From VFMC01 sp040398525 (GTDB lineage: Bacteria; Actinomycetota; Acidimicrobiia; Acidimicrobiales; Ilumatobacteraceae), in assembly GCA_040398525.1 (NCBI GenBank), contig JBBATY010000001.1, positions 1 to 64,000 on the forward strand: a stretch of 64,000 bases of DNA, read 5' to 3'. Under the pieces are notes generated by a model. It did no database searches and was not told where the DNA came from. It was given only the letters and a program-made list of their open reading frames with translations. Positions 33,135 to 41,617 of the stretch are shown piece by piece (positions within the stretch are counted from its first letter, which is position 1; every line of letters begins with the position of its first letter). Both the position numbers and the translations under genes were made by a program.

Positions 33135-33626
33135 TCAGACGTCGAGCGAACCGATCACCGGCTGAGCGCCCCGCACCCGCTGATCGAAGCCGGCTTCCGT
33201 CGGGAGGAAGCCGTTCCGGTCGGGCCAGAGCAACTGCACCATGTCGAACGGACCTCCCCGATACCACGAGATCGCCGTGGTGACGAGGCCACCCCAGGTC
33301 TCGCAGTCGACCGGCGCGAACACACACCTCAGGTCGTTGTCGAACAGCCCGACGAGCTCGACCCCGACCGGGATCTCGGTGCCTCCACGGAGCAGGTCGG
33401 CGACAAGGTCGATCAGACCACGCACGGCAACCGGGGTGAGCCCGAACACCAGCACCTCGGGGAAGCCGAACGAGGCCGGAAACCCGATCGTGTAGGCGTA
33501 ACCCGGCATCGGCGGATCGGTGTCGAGCTGCGCCGGGACCGGCTCGAGCGCCCACCCCGACGTCTCGATCATCCACTCGATCTTCTCCGCATGGGGGATC
33601 CGGAAGTCGGGCAGATCGGAGGTCAT
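33135..33626 (-). CDS. DUF4262-like protein
   Basis: A 163-residue protein with PPMPGYAYTIGFPASFGFPEVLVFGL, the start of the DUF4262 fold as I know it (a short, uncharacterised bacterial family). No membrane or signal segment is visible. Function is unknown. It ends 12 bases from the convergent deacetylase gene and lies seven bases beyond the kinase-like gene on its own strand. Confidence 0.65.
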   Translation of the reverse strand: MTSDLPDFRIPHAEKIEWMIETSGWALEPVPAQLDTDPPMPGYAYTIGFPASFGFPEVLVFGLTPVAVRGLIDLVADLLRGGTEIPVGVELVGLFDNDLRCVFAPVDCETWGGLVTTAISWYRGGPFDMVQLLWPDRNGFLPTEAGFDQRVRGAQPVIGSLDV

Positions 33627-33633
33627 CGCGAAC

Positions 33634-34677
33634 TCATAGCACGTCGAGCGCGGCGAGGTCGATGGCGTGCCTGGCGTGACGGGTGGCCATCACGGTGAAC
33701 AGCGCCTCGCTACGCGTGCTCGGCGTGACGACCTGCGATGCGGTGACAGCCATCACCAGCCCCGCGAACGCCTCGCGGCGGTACTGCCGCCAGACCCAAC
33801 CCGTGTCGACATCGACCCCGTACGCGTCGAGTGCTTCGACATAGTCGTCGACGATCGAGCGTTCGTTCGCGCGGCGATCGTCGGGCAGCAGGCCGGCGCC
33901 CAGGAAGTAGCTGACGTCCGACAACGCCGGTGCGTGGCCAGGGGTCTGCCAGTCGACCGCAGCGACCGGATATCCACCGGCGGGTGACTCGAAGAGCAGA
34001 TTGTCGAGCCGGTAGTCGCCGTGCACCAGGGTGAACGGTGGCTCACGACCGGTGAGGTAGTCGGCGAGGCGCGGACCGAAGCGATCGATGAGGTCGAGCT
34101 CGTCCGTCGACAGGTGGCGCGCATAGGTGGCCAGGAATGCCGGCACGAACCGTTCCCACAGCTCGACCAGGCGCGCCACACCGTCGGCCGAGCTCCGCCG
34201 GCTCAACCACTCGATGGGCGCGAGCGTCGGGTCGTCCCACCGCGGGCCGTGCAGCCGGGCCAGCTCGACGACAGCGGTGCGGGCCTGGGCCACCGAGCAG
34301 CCCGACAGCTGGTTGCCCTGCACCCCCGGCGCGAGGTCCTCGAGCACCAGCACGAACGAACCGTCGGCAGGGTCCCACTCGGCGAGGTGGCACTGCGCGA
34401 TCCGGATGTCGACCGTCTGGGCCAGTTCGCCATAGAAGCGCACCTCGCGCTCGTAGTTGCGCAGGCCCACGCCCGTCGCCCTGCTGGTCTCCTCCGGCGC
34501 TGGCAGCTTCACCACGACCGACGTGGGGCCGGCCTCGCCGCCGAGCAGCTCGACCCGCAGGTTCATGCCCACCAACCCGTCGCCGATGCGGCGCGCCCGG
34601 AGCGCGCCGACGTCGCGCCCGAGCACCGCCGACAACCATTCGGCGGTCAACCAGCTCGGCACGATGTCGCTCGACAC
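33634..34677 (-). CDS. APH-fold phosphotransferase, second copy
   Basis: A 347-residue kinase-like protein with HGDYRLDN (catalytic loop), AAVDWQTP (metal loop) and VLVLEDLAPG (hinge). Order and spacing match those of the 23425 product, so the two are paralogues. The start is GTG 34677. It lies upstream of the DUF4262-like gene with a seven-base gap, which suggests one transcript. The substrate is unknown. An ecdysteroid-kinase-like or hydroxyacyl-CoA kinase role is possible. Confidence 0.8.
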   Translation of the reverse strand: MSSDIVPSWLTAEWLSAVLGRDVGALRARRIGDGLVGMNLRVELLGGEAGPTSVVVKLPAPEETSRATGVGLRNYEREVRFYGELAQTVDIRIAQCHLAEWDPADGSFVLVLEDLAPGVQGNQLSGCSVAQARTAVVELARLHGPRWDDPTLAPIEWLSRRSSADGVARLVELWERFVPAFLATYARHLSTDELDLIDRFGPRLADYLTGREPPFTLVHGDYRLDNLLFESPAGGYPVAAVDWQTPGHAPALSDVSYFLGAGLLPDDRRANERSIVDDYVEALDAYGVDVDTGWVWRQYRREAFAGLVMAVTASQVVTPSTRSEALFTVMATRHARHAIDLAALDVL

Positions 34678-34707
34678 GACGCCGACGGTACTCGGCGACG
34701 CGCGCGC

Positions 34708-35496
34708 TCAGCCGAGCCGCGACGAGGCAGCGTGGTCCTCGGCGATCGAGTTCCCGCCGTCGACCACGATGAGCGAGCCCGTGACATACGACGCGTCTGG
34801 GCTCGCCAGGAACTCGATGACCGCGGCGACCTCGTCGGCAGTGCCGCTGCGACCGATGGGGGTGGCCCGACCAGCACGGCGCTCCGCCGCCGTGGCGCTC
34901 GGCGTGTCGATCCAGCCCGGCGCCACCGCATTGACGGTGATGCCAGCAGACGCGACCTCGAACGCCAAGGCGCGGGTCAGGCCGGCCATCCCTGCCTTTG
35001 CGGCGGCATAGGCGCCAGCCCGGTCGAAGGCGGCAAGTGGACCGGTGGTCGAGGCGACGTTGACGATCCGGCCACGACGGCGCCGACGCATCCCGGGCAC
35101 GACGGCGCGCGACATCAGGAACGCCGTCGACAGGTTGCGACGCATCGTGTCGTCCCACTCGGCCAGGGTGAGCTGATCGATCCGCCGATCGGCGTCGCGA
35201 CCCGCTCCGATCGAGGTCATCCCTGCGTTGTTCACCAGGACCTCGATTGCACCGAGCGACGCTGCGACCGACACCGCCTCGTCGACCGCCTGCTCGTCGC
35301 GCAGGTCCGCAACGACCCCGGTCGCACGTCGCCCGTCGGCCACCAGCTCGGACGCCCGCTCCAGCACACGATCCGTGGTGCCGACCAGCACGACATGCGC
35401 CCCCCGGCCCGCCAGGCGCAGCGCTGTCGCGAAGCCGATGCCGCCCGGGCTGCCTGCTCCGGTGACGATCGCCACGGGTGTCGCCGTTCGCGCCAT
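34708..35496 (-). CDS. SDR-family oxidoreductase
   Basis: A 262-residue classical short-chain dehydrogenase. The cofactor motif is VTGAGSPGGIGFATA, the structural motif is LVNNAGM, and the catalytic Ser/Tyr/Lys are in NVASTTG and the YAAAKAG segment. The C-terminal DASYVTGSLIVVDGG is typical. An acidic residue after the second strand is lacking (VLVGTTDR), so NADP is likely. The ATG at 35496 is 25 bases from the divergent PhyH gene. Confidence 0.87.
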   Translation of the reverse strand: MARTATPVAIVTGAGSPGGIGFATALRLAGRGAHVVLVGTTDRVLERASELVADGRRATGVVADLRDEQAVDEAVSVAASLGAIEVLVNNAGMTSIGAGRDADRRIDQLTLAEWDDTMRRNLSTAFLMSRAVVPGMRRRRRGRIVNVASTTGPLAAFDRAGAYAAAKAGMAGLTRALAFEVASAGITVNAVAPGWIDTPSATAAERRAGRATPIGRSGTADEVAAVIEFLASPDASYVTGSLIVVDGGNSIAEDHAASSRLG

Positions 35497-35508
35497 GGGC
35501 GCAGACAG

Positions 35509-35514
35509 TAGCGT
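35509..35514 (+). promoter_or_regulatory. -10 element of leaderless promoter
   Basis: TAGCGT ends eight bases before the GTG at 35522, and no ribosome-binding site is visible. It supports that GTG over the ATG at 35495 as the start. Confidence 0.45.
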
Positions 35515-35521
35515 CACGTCC

Positions 35522-36355
35522 GTGACCACCGGCCTCGAATCCGCACCGGACCTCGCCGACGACTCCGAGCACATCGAGCGACTCGAGCGCGACGGCTACA
35601 CCATCGTGCGCGATGCATTCGACCCCGACCTGGCGGCCGCACTGCTCGACGACGTACGCCGCCTCGAGCACCAGCTCGGCATCGGTCCCGGCCGCAACGG
35701 GTTCGAGGGCTACGCCACCACGCGCGTCTACAACCTGCTCGCCCATGGCCCGCTCTACCAGCAGATCCCGTTGCACCCGAGGGTGCTGCCCCTCATCGAG
35801 CATCTGTTGGGCCAGGGCTGCCTGGTGAGCAGCCTGTCGAGCATCGCCATCGGCCCTGGCGAGCGGGCGCAGCCGATCCACGCCGACGATCAGGTGATGC
35901 CGCTGCCCAAGCCGCATCCGGCAACGGTTGCGAACAGCATGTGGGCGCTCACCGACTTCACCGAGGCCAATGGGGCCACGCGGCTGATCCCCGGCACGCA
36001 TCTCGCCGACCAGTCGCCCATCTACGGCCAGCACTACGACAGCATCCCCGCCGCGATGCCTGCCGGCAGCATCCTCGTGTGGCACGGTTCGCTCTGGCAC
36101 GGCGGCGGAGCCAACACCACCGACCACACCCGCGTGGGCATCGCCATGAACTATTGCGCCGGATGGGTCCGCCAACAGGAGAACCAGCAGCTCGGCCTGC
36201 CCCTCGATGTCGTCGCCGAGTTCCCACCGGCCCTCCAGGAGCTGTGTGGGTTCGGGGTCTACCGCGGCCTCATCGGGCACATCGACCGCCGCTCCCCCGC
36301 CCAGGTGGTGCTGACCGGCGAGCATCCACACCGGATGCTCTGGGACCACACCTGA
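35522..36355 (+). CDS. Phytanoyl-CoA dioxygenase-family oxygenase
   Basis: A 277-residue PhyH-like 2-oxoglutarate/Fe(II) oxygenase. The iron ligands are His-x-Asp in QPIHADDQ and a distal His in SLWHGGGANTT, with a likely 2OG-binding Arg in HTRVGIAMNY. It probably hydroxylates a small molecule, and no CoA link is implied by the family name alone. Its gene is divergent from the SDR gene. Confidence 0.82.
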   Translation: MTTGLESAPDLADDSEHIERLERDGYTIVRDAFDPDLAAALLDDVRRLEHQLGIGPGRNGFEGYATTRVYNLLAHGPLYQQIPLHPRVLPLIEHLLGQGCLVSSLSSIAIGPGERAQPIHADDQVMPLPKPHPATVANSMWALTDFTEANGATRLIPGTHLADQSPIYGQHYDSIPAAMPAGSILVWHGSLWHGGGANTTDHTRVGIAMNYCAGWVRQQENQQLGLPLDVVAEFPPALQELCGFGVYRGLIGHIDRRSPAQVVLTGEHPHRMLWDHT

Positions 36356-36388
36356 CGCGGCGTCGCCGCCGATACCGTCGCAGGCGAC

Positions 36389-37183
36389 ATGCACCGGTTC
36401 CTCCTCCGCCCCCGCTGGCTGCTGTTCCACGCGATCGTCGCCGTCGGCGTTGTGGGCATGGTGATGCTGGGCTTCTGGCAACGCGACCGGCTCGAGGAGC
36501 GACAAGCATTCAACGCCGTCGTCGAAGCACGTGCATCCGAACCGCCAGCCCCGGTCGAGCAGGTCGTCGGACCACCGGGCACCGAGGCCGACCCGACCAC
36601 CATCGACTGGCGCAGTGTGACGGCATCCGGGCGCTACCTGGCCGACGAGCAGATCGTGATCGTCAACCGCTCCCAGGGCGGCCAGGCAGGCGTGAACGTC
36701 GTGACGCCGCTCGAGCTCGCCGACGGTCGACTGCTCGTGGTCAACCGAGGGTTCGTCCCCGGCGCAGGCAACGAGGTACCGATGCCTCCCGATGGCACCG
36801 TCGAGGTGGTCGGCCGACTCCGTCAGTCGCAGACCCGCAGCTTCGGCGGGCTCTCCGACCCCGAGGGGAAGCTCGTCGAGATGCAACGCATCGACATCGA
36901 CCGGATGGCCGAGCAGTTGCCCGCCGCGCCGGTGCCCGTCTACCTCGACCTCATCGACCCCGACCAGCAGTTGCCGGTGCCGATCCCGTCCCCGGTGCTC
37001 GACGAAGGCCCACACCTGTCGTACATGTTCCAGTGGTGGTTCTTCGCCGGTTGCGCTGCAGCCGGATGGGTGGTGGCCGTCCGACGCTCGATCCGCACCA
37101 ACCGGCTCAACGCAACAGGCGAGCGAACGGCAGCGGGCTCCCCGCCGCCAGACGAGCCCGCATCGACCACGGCAGCGACATGA
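36389..37183 (+). CDS. SURF1-family cytochrome oxidase assembly protein
   Basis: A 264-residue membrane protein with an N-terminal transmembrane helix (HAIVAVGVVGMVMLGFW, then QRDRLEER), the extracytoplasmic SURF1 domain (VTASGRYLADEQIVIVNR; VVNRGFVP) and a C-terminal helix (WWFFAGCAAAGWVVAVRRS). This two-helix plan is typical of SURF1. It should assist haem a insertion into aa3-type oxidase, which suggests aerobic respiration. Its last 77 bases overlap the convergent lycopene cyclase gene. Confidence 0.88.
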   Translation: MHRFLLRPRWLLFHAIVAVGVVGMVMLGFWQRDRLEERQAFNAVVEARASEPPAPVEQVVGPPGTEADPTTIDWRSVTASGRYLADEQIVIVNRSQGGQAGVNVVTPLELADGRLLVVNRGFVPGAGNEVPMPPDGTVEVVGRLRQSQTRSFGGLSDPEGKLVEMQRIDIDRMAEQLPAAPVPVYLDLIDPDQQLPVPIPSPVLDEGPHLSYMFQWWFFAGCAAAGWVVAVRRSIRTNRLNATGERTAAGSPPPDEPASTTAAT

Positions 37184-38372
37184 ACACCCTGCGCATCGCT
37201 TGGACGACCTCCGTCGGGTCGACGTCGACGCGCAGGTAGGCCGACCACAGGTCGGTCGGCAACCGGAAGAACGCTCCGAAGAACCCGGCCAGCTCGTCGG
37301 GCGCCATGCGCAACAGGGCGGCCAAGCCATAGTCGTGCAGTGCCCGGCTGCGTCGCTGACTCGCCGGCCAGACGGCATTCCACACGTGCAGGCTGCGCTG
37401 GCGGGGGTCGATCGAGAGCGAGTCGGCGATCGCCGCAGCGACGCGGGGCGCTCCACGAAGCGAGGCCGCGACCGAGTAGCCGGTGGCCGGGTGCACGTAG
37501 CCGGCGGCGGCGCCGAACCCCACGACGGGCTGGCTGCGGCTGGGCGCTCCCGGTGCCATCGGGATGGTGACGAGCTCGACGTGCTGGGCGCGTGCCGTCA
37601 GGTCCTCGCCCAGCCGGGCGGCAAGACGGGCGCGGAGCTCGTCGTGGCCCACCGCCGGCCGCCGGGCGAGCGAGGTCTCCTCGACGAGCCACCGACCGCC
37701 ACCGAGCGACAGGACGTAGAGGAACGTCGCCGGGTCGCCGGCGCGATGTCCGGGAGGTTGCCGCCAGTCCATGAGCACCGACGCGGACCCGCCGACGGAC
37801 TCGGGCCGTCCGTCGACCACCAGCCCGTACGCCGTCTGTTCGGGCACGCTGCCTCGCTGGGTGCGACCTGAGCGAACGGAAACGAAGCGGGGCGCTGCTC
37901 CGGTTGCATCGACGACGAGGCTCGCCCGGAACTGTCCGGACGAAGTCGCGACCGAGAACTCCTCACCAGCCGGCCCGACGTCGACCACCGAGGCATCGAG
38001 GTGCGGGGCCACGTCGAGCGCTCGGCGCAGACGCTCGTTGTCGAACATGCCGTACTCGCGGCCCAGCTCGTGTCGGACGAGTGGGGCCGCCGAATCGGAC
38101 GGGTCGCCGACGACAACATCGATCGCAGAGGCTTCGCCGATGCAGCTGCGCGCCGTCGGGTCGAGCTCGTCGAGCCAGGCGCCGTAGGTGGCGCCCCAAG
38201 GCCCGACCGGCCCGATCGTGCAGACGTCGAGCCCCGCAGCGGCACATGACGACCCGAGCGCCAGGGCAGCGGGGCCGGCACCCGCCACGACGACATCGAA
38301 CCGGTCACCCGGGCCGGCCGGCCTCGGCACCTGCGGCGACGTCGCCGGTGTCGCCCCGTCGGGCTCAACCAC
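37107..38372 (-). CDS. Lycopene cyclase (CrtL/LCY type)
   Basis: A 421-residue FAD-dependent carotenoid cyclase. The dinucleotide motif VVVAGAGPAALALG is followed by segments typical of the CrtL/plant LCY family: WGATYGAWLDEL, YGMFDNERL, VLMDWR and GFGAAAGYVHPATGYSVAASL. It should form beta- or epsilon-rings on lycopene. The GTG start overlaps the end of the upstream MBL gene by eight bases. No other carotenoid genes are in the window. Confidence 0.85.
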   Translation of the reverse strand: MVEPDGATPATSPQVPRPAGPGDRFDVVVAGAGPAALALGSSCAAAGLDVCTIGPVGPWGATYGAWLDELDPTARSCIGEASAIDVVVGDPSDSAAPLVRHELGREYGMFDNERLRRALDVAPHLDASVVDVGPAGEEFSVATSSGQFRASLVVDATGAAPRFVSVRSGRTQRGSVPEQTAYGLVVDGRPESVGGSASVLMDWRQPPGHRAGDPATFLYVLSLGGGRWLVEETSLARRPAVGHDELRARLAARLGEDLTARAQHVELVTIPMAPGAPSRSQPVVGFGAAAGYVHPATGYSVAASLRGAPRVAAAIADSLSIDPRQRSLHVWNAVWPASQRRSRALHDYGLAALLRMAPDELAGFFGAFFRLPTDLWSAYLRVDVDPTEVVQAMRRVFMSLPWSMRARLAAGSPLPFARLLR

Positions 38373-39333
38373 CGTGACCGAGACCCGATTCGATGCGCGC
38401 CATGCGGCGGAACTGCTCGACGATGTCCGGGGTGCGATGCTCCGGGTCGAGGCTGCGGTACGTGGTCTCGACGTTGACGACAATCCGCCCGAACTCGCCC
38501 CAGCCGGAGAAGTCCGGCCGGGCGCCGATCTCGTGGGCGATCGCTCGAGCAGCGTCCCACGCGTCCTCGCCCGAGGCCTGGTGCTCGCGGGCTCGCCCGT
38601 CGACGAACGCCAGGTAGTCGCGGACCTGGGCGATGCCACCCTTGTCGGTGACCGGGCCGTGCCCAGGAACGACGGTGTCGATGTCCATGCCGAGCATCAG
38701 GTCGCACGCTGCGACCCAGTTCGACAGCGGCCCCGCCCACACGATGGGGGTGCCGCCGATGAACAAGATGTCGCCGGTGTAGATCGTTGCCGCATCGGGC
38801 ACGTACGCAAGCGTGTCGCCCGAGGTGTGCGCCGGGCCGACCTCGATCAACTCGACCACCCGCCCCCCGACGTCGAGCTCGAGCCGGTCGTCGAAGGTCC
38901 GGTCGGGTAGCCGCATCTCGATACCGTCAAACGCGAAGGATCCGAAGAACGAGCGGAACAGCTCCCCGACCTCGCCCGGGGCCCCGTTGAGCGCGGCGAG
39001 CATTGCCGGTGGGACCTCGCGCATCTCGTGCGCCGTGGCAGTCGACGCGACGATCTCGGCACCTGCCATCAGTTGATTCCCGTAGCAGTGGTCGCCGTTG
39101 GCATGCGTGTTGAGCACCGTCGCGATCGGCGCGGCCTCGGTGTGCGCAGCCATCGACTCGAGCATCCGCGCCGTCAGTGCCAGGTCGAACAGCGTGTCGA
39201 CCAGCAGCGACGCTCCGTCACCGACGACGAGCCCCGCGTTCGACCAACCCCAACCCCCATCGGGCTGCAGATAGGCGAAGCATCCGTCACCGAGTTCGTG
39301 CAGTCCGAGCTCGTACCCGACAGCCATGGCCAT
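38365..39333 (-). CDS. Metallo-beta-lactamase-fold hydrolase
   Basis: A 322-residue MBL-fold protein. The metal motif is THANGDHCYG, with Asn in place of the second His of the usual HxHxDH. Later ligands are GPAHTSGDTL and VPGHGPV. The family covers many hydrolases, including lactonases and thioesterases, so the substrate is unknown. An AGGAG run stands six to ten bases before ATG 39333. The gene is followed directly by the lycopene cyclase gene. Confidence 0.82.
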   Translation of the reverse strand: MAMAVGYELGLHELGDGCFAYLQPDGGWGWSNAGLVVGDGASLLVDTLFDLALTARMLESMAAHTEAAPIATVLNTHANGDHCYGNQLMAGAEIVASTATAHEMREVPPAMLAALNGAPGEVGELFRSFFGSFAFDGIEMRLPDRTFDDRLELDVGGRVVELIEVGPAHTSGDTLAYVPDAATIYTGDILFIGGTPIVWAGPLSNWVAACDLMLGMDIDTVVPGHGPVTDKGGIAQVRDYLAFVDGRAREHQASGEDAWDAARAIAHEIGARPDFSGWGEFGRIVVNVETTYRSLDPEHRTPDIVEQFRRMARIESGLGHGG

Positions 39334-39474
39334 CTCCTCTCCTGAACGGCAGCAACCGCCCCTTCCATCTTGCCGCGTGGGCCCGCCTTGCGTTGCGACC
39401 GACGCCCGACCGGCTCACAGAGGTATCCAAAGGTCCCTGGTACGAGCGGTCACGCGGAGCGTCTACTGGTCCCT

Positions 39475-40155
39475 ATGTCAGCACCGACCAACGAACCGAC
39501 ACCCGATCCGATCGACCCCGTCAAGGTCTTCCTGCTCGACGACCACCTGGTCGTCCGCGAAGGTGTGCGCGCCGTGCTCGAAGCCAGTGGCGTCGTCGAG
39601 GTCGTGGGTGAGGCCGGCACCTGCGCCGACGCCCTGGCCCGAATCCCTGCGACTCGGCCCCGGGTCGCAATCCTCGATGTCGAGCTGCCGGACGGTAGCG
39701 GGGTCGAGGTCTGCCGCGAGATTCGGTCGAGCTACCCGGACGTCGTCTGCCTGATGTTGACCTCGCACGCCAACGATGAGGCGCTCTTCGCATCGATCAT
39801 GGCGGGCGCGGCTGGCTATGTGCTGAAGCAGATCCGCGGCAACGAGCTCGTCGATGCGGTTCGTCGCGTCGCGACTGGGGACTCGTTGGTCGACCCTTCG
39901 GTCACCGGCTCGATCCTCGAGCGCCTGCGCAACCCGCAACCGAATGTCGATCCGAGGCTCGCCTCGCTGACCCCACTCGAGCACACCATCCTCGAGCACC
40001 TCGTCGAGGGGTCAACGAACCGTCAGATCGCCTCCAAGGTGAACATCTCGGAGAAGACGGTGAAGAACTACATCTCGTCGATCCTGCGCAAACTGGGCAT
40101 GACCCGCCGCACCGAGGCTGCCGTGTACGCAGTGCGGGCGAAGCAGTCCGCCTGA
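39475..40155 (+). CDS. NarL/FixJ response regulator, DevR-like
   Basis: A 226-residue regulator. The receiver domain carries the phospho-acceptor Asp68 in VAILDVELPDGSG and the acidic pair in FLLDDHLVV. The C-terminal LuxR-type helix-turn-helix (SEKTVKNYISSILRKLGM, then RRTEAAVYA) closely resembles that of DevR/DosR. TCTACT ends eight bases before the ATG. The neighbouring hsp20 and a DevS-like kinase support a hypoxia or redox dormancy role, which is inference. Confidence 0.88.
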   Translation: MSAPTNEPTPDPIDPVKVFLLDDHLVVREGVRAVLEASGVVEVVGEAGTCADALARIPATRPRVAILDVELPDGSGVEVCREIRSSYPDVVCLMLTSHANDEALFASIMAGAAGYVLKQIRGNELVDAVRRVATGDSLVDPSVTGSILERLRNPQPNVDPRLASLTPLEHTILEHLVEGSTNRQIASKVNISEKTVKNYISSILRKLGMTRRTEAAVYAVRAKQSA

Positions 40156-40173
40156 CCAGCTCGACCGGGGTCA

Positions 40174-40215
40174 CGCGACGTGGGGGTGGGGTTCGAACCC
40201 CACCCCCACGTCGCG
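40174..40215. terminator. Perfect 18-bp convergent terminator
   Basis: Arms 40174-40191 and 40198-40215 pair perfectly around TTCGAA, which is itself palindromic. It lies between the convergent regulator and hsp20 genes, 19 bases past the first and 29 past the second. The middle looks like a tRNA T-arm, but no other tRNA part is present. Confidence 0.8.
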
Positions 40216-40243
40216 CACGGCACGGAATGCACACGGCCCCCAG

Positions 40244-40687
40244 TCACACTCGCGTGACAGGAACCTTGACGACCTCACGTGGCGACGTGGCCGGCATCGG
40301 GACACTGACCGTGAGGATCCCGTCCTTGTACGAGGCCGTGATGTCGGTGGGCTGCACCTCCGCGGGAACCCGCAACGTCCGGGTGTAGGCGCCGTAGCGG
40401 AACTCGCTGCGGTACCGCCCGGCCGTTTCCGTCGCTGCCTCCTCCTTGCGCTCGGCGCGGATGGTGAGCAGGCCGTCGGCGATCGAGATGTCGACATCGC
40501 GCTGGGGGTCGATGCCGGGCAACTCGGCACGGATCTCGAGGCGTCCGTCCTGCATCGACTCCTCGATGCGGATGAACTCCTCGAGTCGGCCGACGCGGTC
40601 GAACCAGCGCACGAGGTCGGGGACATCGAACCAGTCCGAGAGGCGCTGTGGCCACGTATCGGGGCGGCGTTCGAGATCGGTGCTCAT
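40244..40687 (-). CDS. Hsp20/alpha-crystallin small heat-shock protein
   Basis: A 147-residue small heat-shock protein. The alpha-crystallin domain spans about residues 40-140, with RAELPGIDPQRDVDISIADG and the conserved YKDGILTVSVP near the end. The AGGGAG ribosome-binding site is seven bases before the ATG. It probably forms ATP-independent chaperone oligomers. The location beside a DevR-like regulator parallels the DosR-regulated hspX/acr of mycobacteria. Confidence 0.9.
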   Translation of the reverse strand: MSTDLERRPDTWPQRLSDWFDVPDLVRWFDRVGRLEEFIRIEESMQDGRLEIRAELPGIDPQRDVDISIADGLLTIRAERKEEAATETAGRYRSEFRYGAYTRTLRVPAEVQPTDITASYKDGILTVSVPMPATSPREVVKVPVTRV

Positions 40688-40754
40688 GTGAACTCCCTCA
40701 TGTGATCTCCTGTCATGGTCGGTGGAACACGGTCAGCCTCTCGTCGCGGCCCGT

Positions 40755-40774
40755 CGGTCGGTGAGAGCCGACCG
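40755..40774. promoter_or_regulatory. Inverted repeat in hsp20/kinase divergent region
   Basis: CGGTCGG / CCGACCG arms around TGAGAG sit in the 244-base gap between hsp20 and the kinase gene. GGCC outer arms can extend the stem. It could be an operator. It does not match the DosR box as I know it. Nothing else in this gap is recognisable. Confidence 0.35.
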
Positions 40775-40931
40775 GGCCCTTCGTCGACGACATCTCTCGC
40801 GGCACGAAGTCGAGGGGTCCGCGCACGCTCGCCGGCTCGATCCGAACGGACCCGGCAACGTGTCCCAACGGTGCCGCGAACCGGTGCGTTGTGGACTCCC
40901 CCCTCCAGCCGCAGATGACTAGAACGAAGAC

Positions 40932-41612
40932 GTGATCGACAACGACATCGTCCAACAGGCGGTCGCGCTCGACCGTGAGCGCATCGCTCGCGACCTGCAC
41001 GACAACGCCATCCAGCGTCTGTATGCGGCGGGCCTGCAGCTGCAGGCGGCGCTCGGCCGGGCGGACCTCGAAAGCCAGGTGGGCCAGACGATCGACTCGC
41101 TCGACGAGGTGATCCGCGAGATCAGGGCCACCATCTTCGGCATCCGTTCACCGCGCACCCAGCTCGAGGGGCCTGTGCACGCGCTGGAGGCCGCTGTCGC
41201 CGAGGCGGGTCGCGTGCTGGGCGCCCCACCGCAGCTGGTCATCGACGGTCCGGTCGACGACCTACCCGCCGAGGTGGCGATCGAGTTGGCCAGCTCGTGC
41301 CGCGAGCTGCTGTCGAACGTCGTCCGCCACTCGCGTGCTGCACAGTGCTGCGTGCGCCTCCACGTGACCGATCACGATCTCACCTTGACGGTCGAGGACG
41401 ACGGCATCGGCTGCCCGACAGCCACCATCGGAGGCCTCGGGCTGGCCAACGTGCGCGACCGGGCGGCGCTGCGCGGCGGCCGGTGCACGTGGTCGACACG
41501 ACGTCCGGTCGGCACGAAGGTCACCTGGTGGATCCCGCTCCGATCGGAGGACCGTGCGAGCGAGCCCATCGAGGTCGCGCTCCCCGGCCTCGAATTCGTC
41601 GACGCCGCCTGA
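40932..41612 (+). CDS. Sensorless histidine kinase (DevS C-terminal-like)
   Basis: A 226-residue NarX/DevS-type kinase core only. The HisKA_3 H-box is RIARDLHDNAIQRLY (His23), and the ATPase domain has ELLSNVVRHS (N-box) and VEDDGIG (G1). No GAF, PAS or membrane segment precedes it, and normal DevS-type kinases have two GAF domains. It may take input from a separate sensor or act as a shared kinase. The expected partner is the regulator at 39475. The start is GTG, with no good ribosome-binding site. Confidence 0.85.
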   Translation: MIDNDIVQQAVALDRERIARDLHDNAIQRLYAAGLQLQAALGRADLESQVGQTIDSLDEVIREIRATIFGIRSPRTQLEGPVHALEAAVAEAGRVLGAPPQLVIDGPVDDLPAEVAIELASSCRELLSNVVRHSRAAQCCVRLHVTDHDLTLTVEDDGIGCPTATIGGLGLANVRDRAALRGGRCTWSTRRPVGTKVTWWIPLRSEDRASEPIEVALPGLEFVDAA

Positions 41613-41617
41613 ACCCG

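Noticed and set aside
39420..39475. DosR-box upstream of the DevR-like gene
   Set aside because: GGTCCCT occurs twice but not as the expected symmetric GGGAC...GTCCC site.
40174..40215. Possible tRNA fragment (GGTTCGAACC centre)
   Set aside because: It is the centre of a perfect 36-base-paired-arm palindrome with no anticodon or D-arm. A terminator explains it fully.
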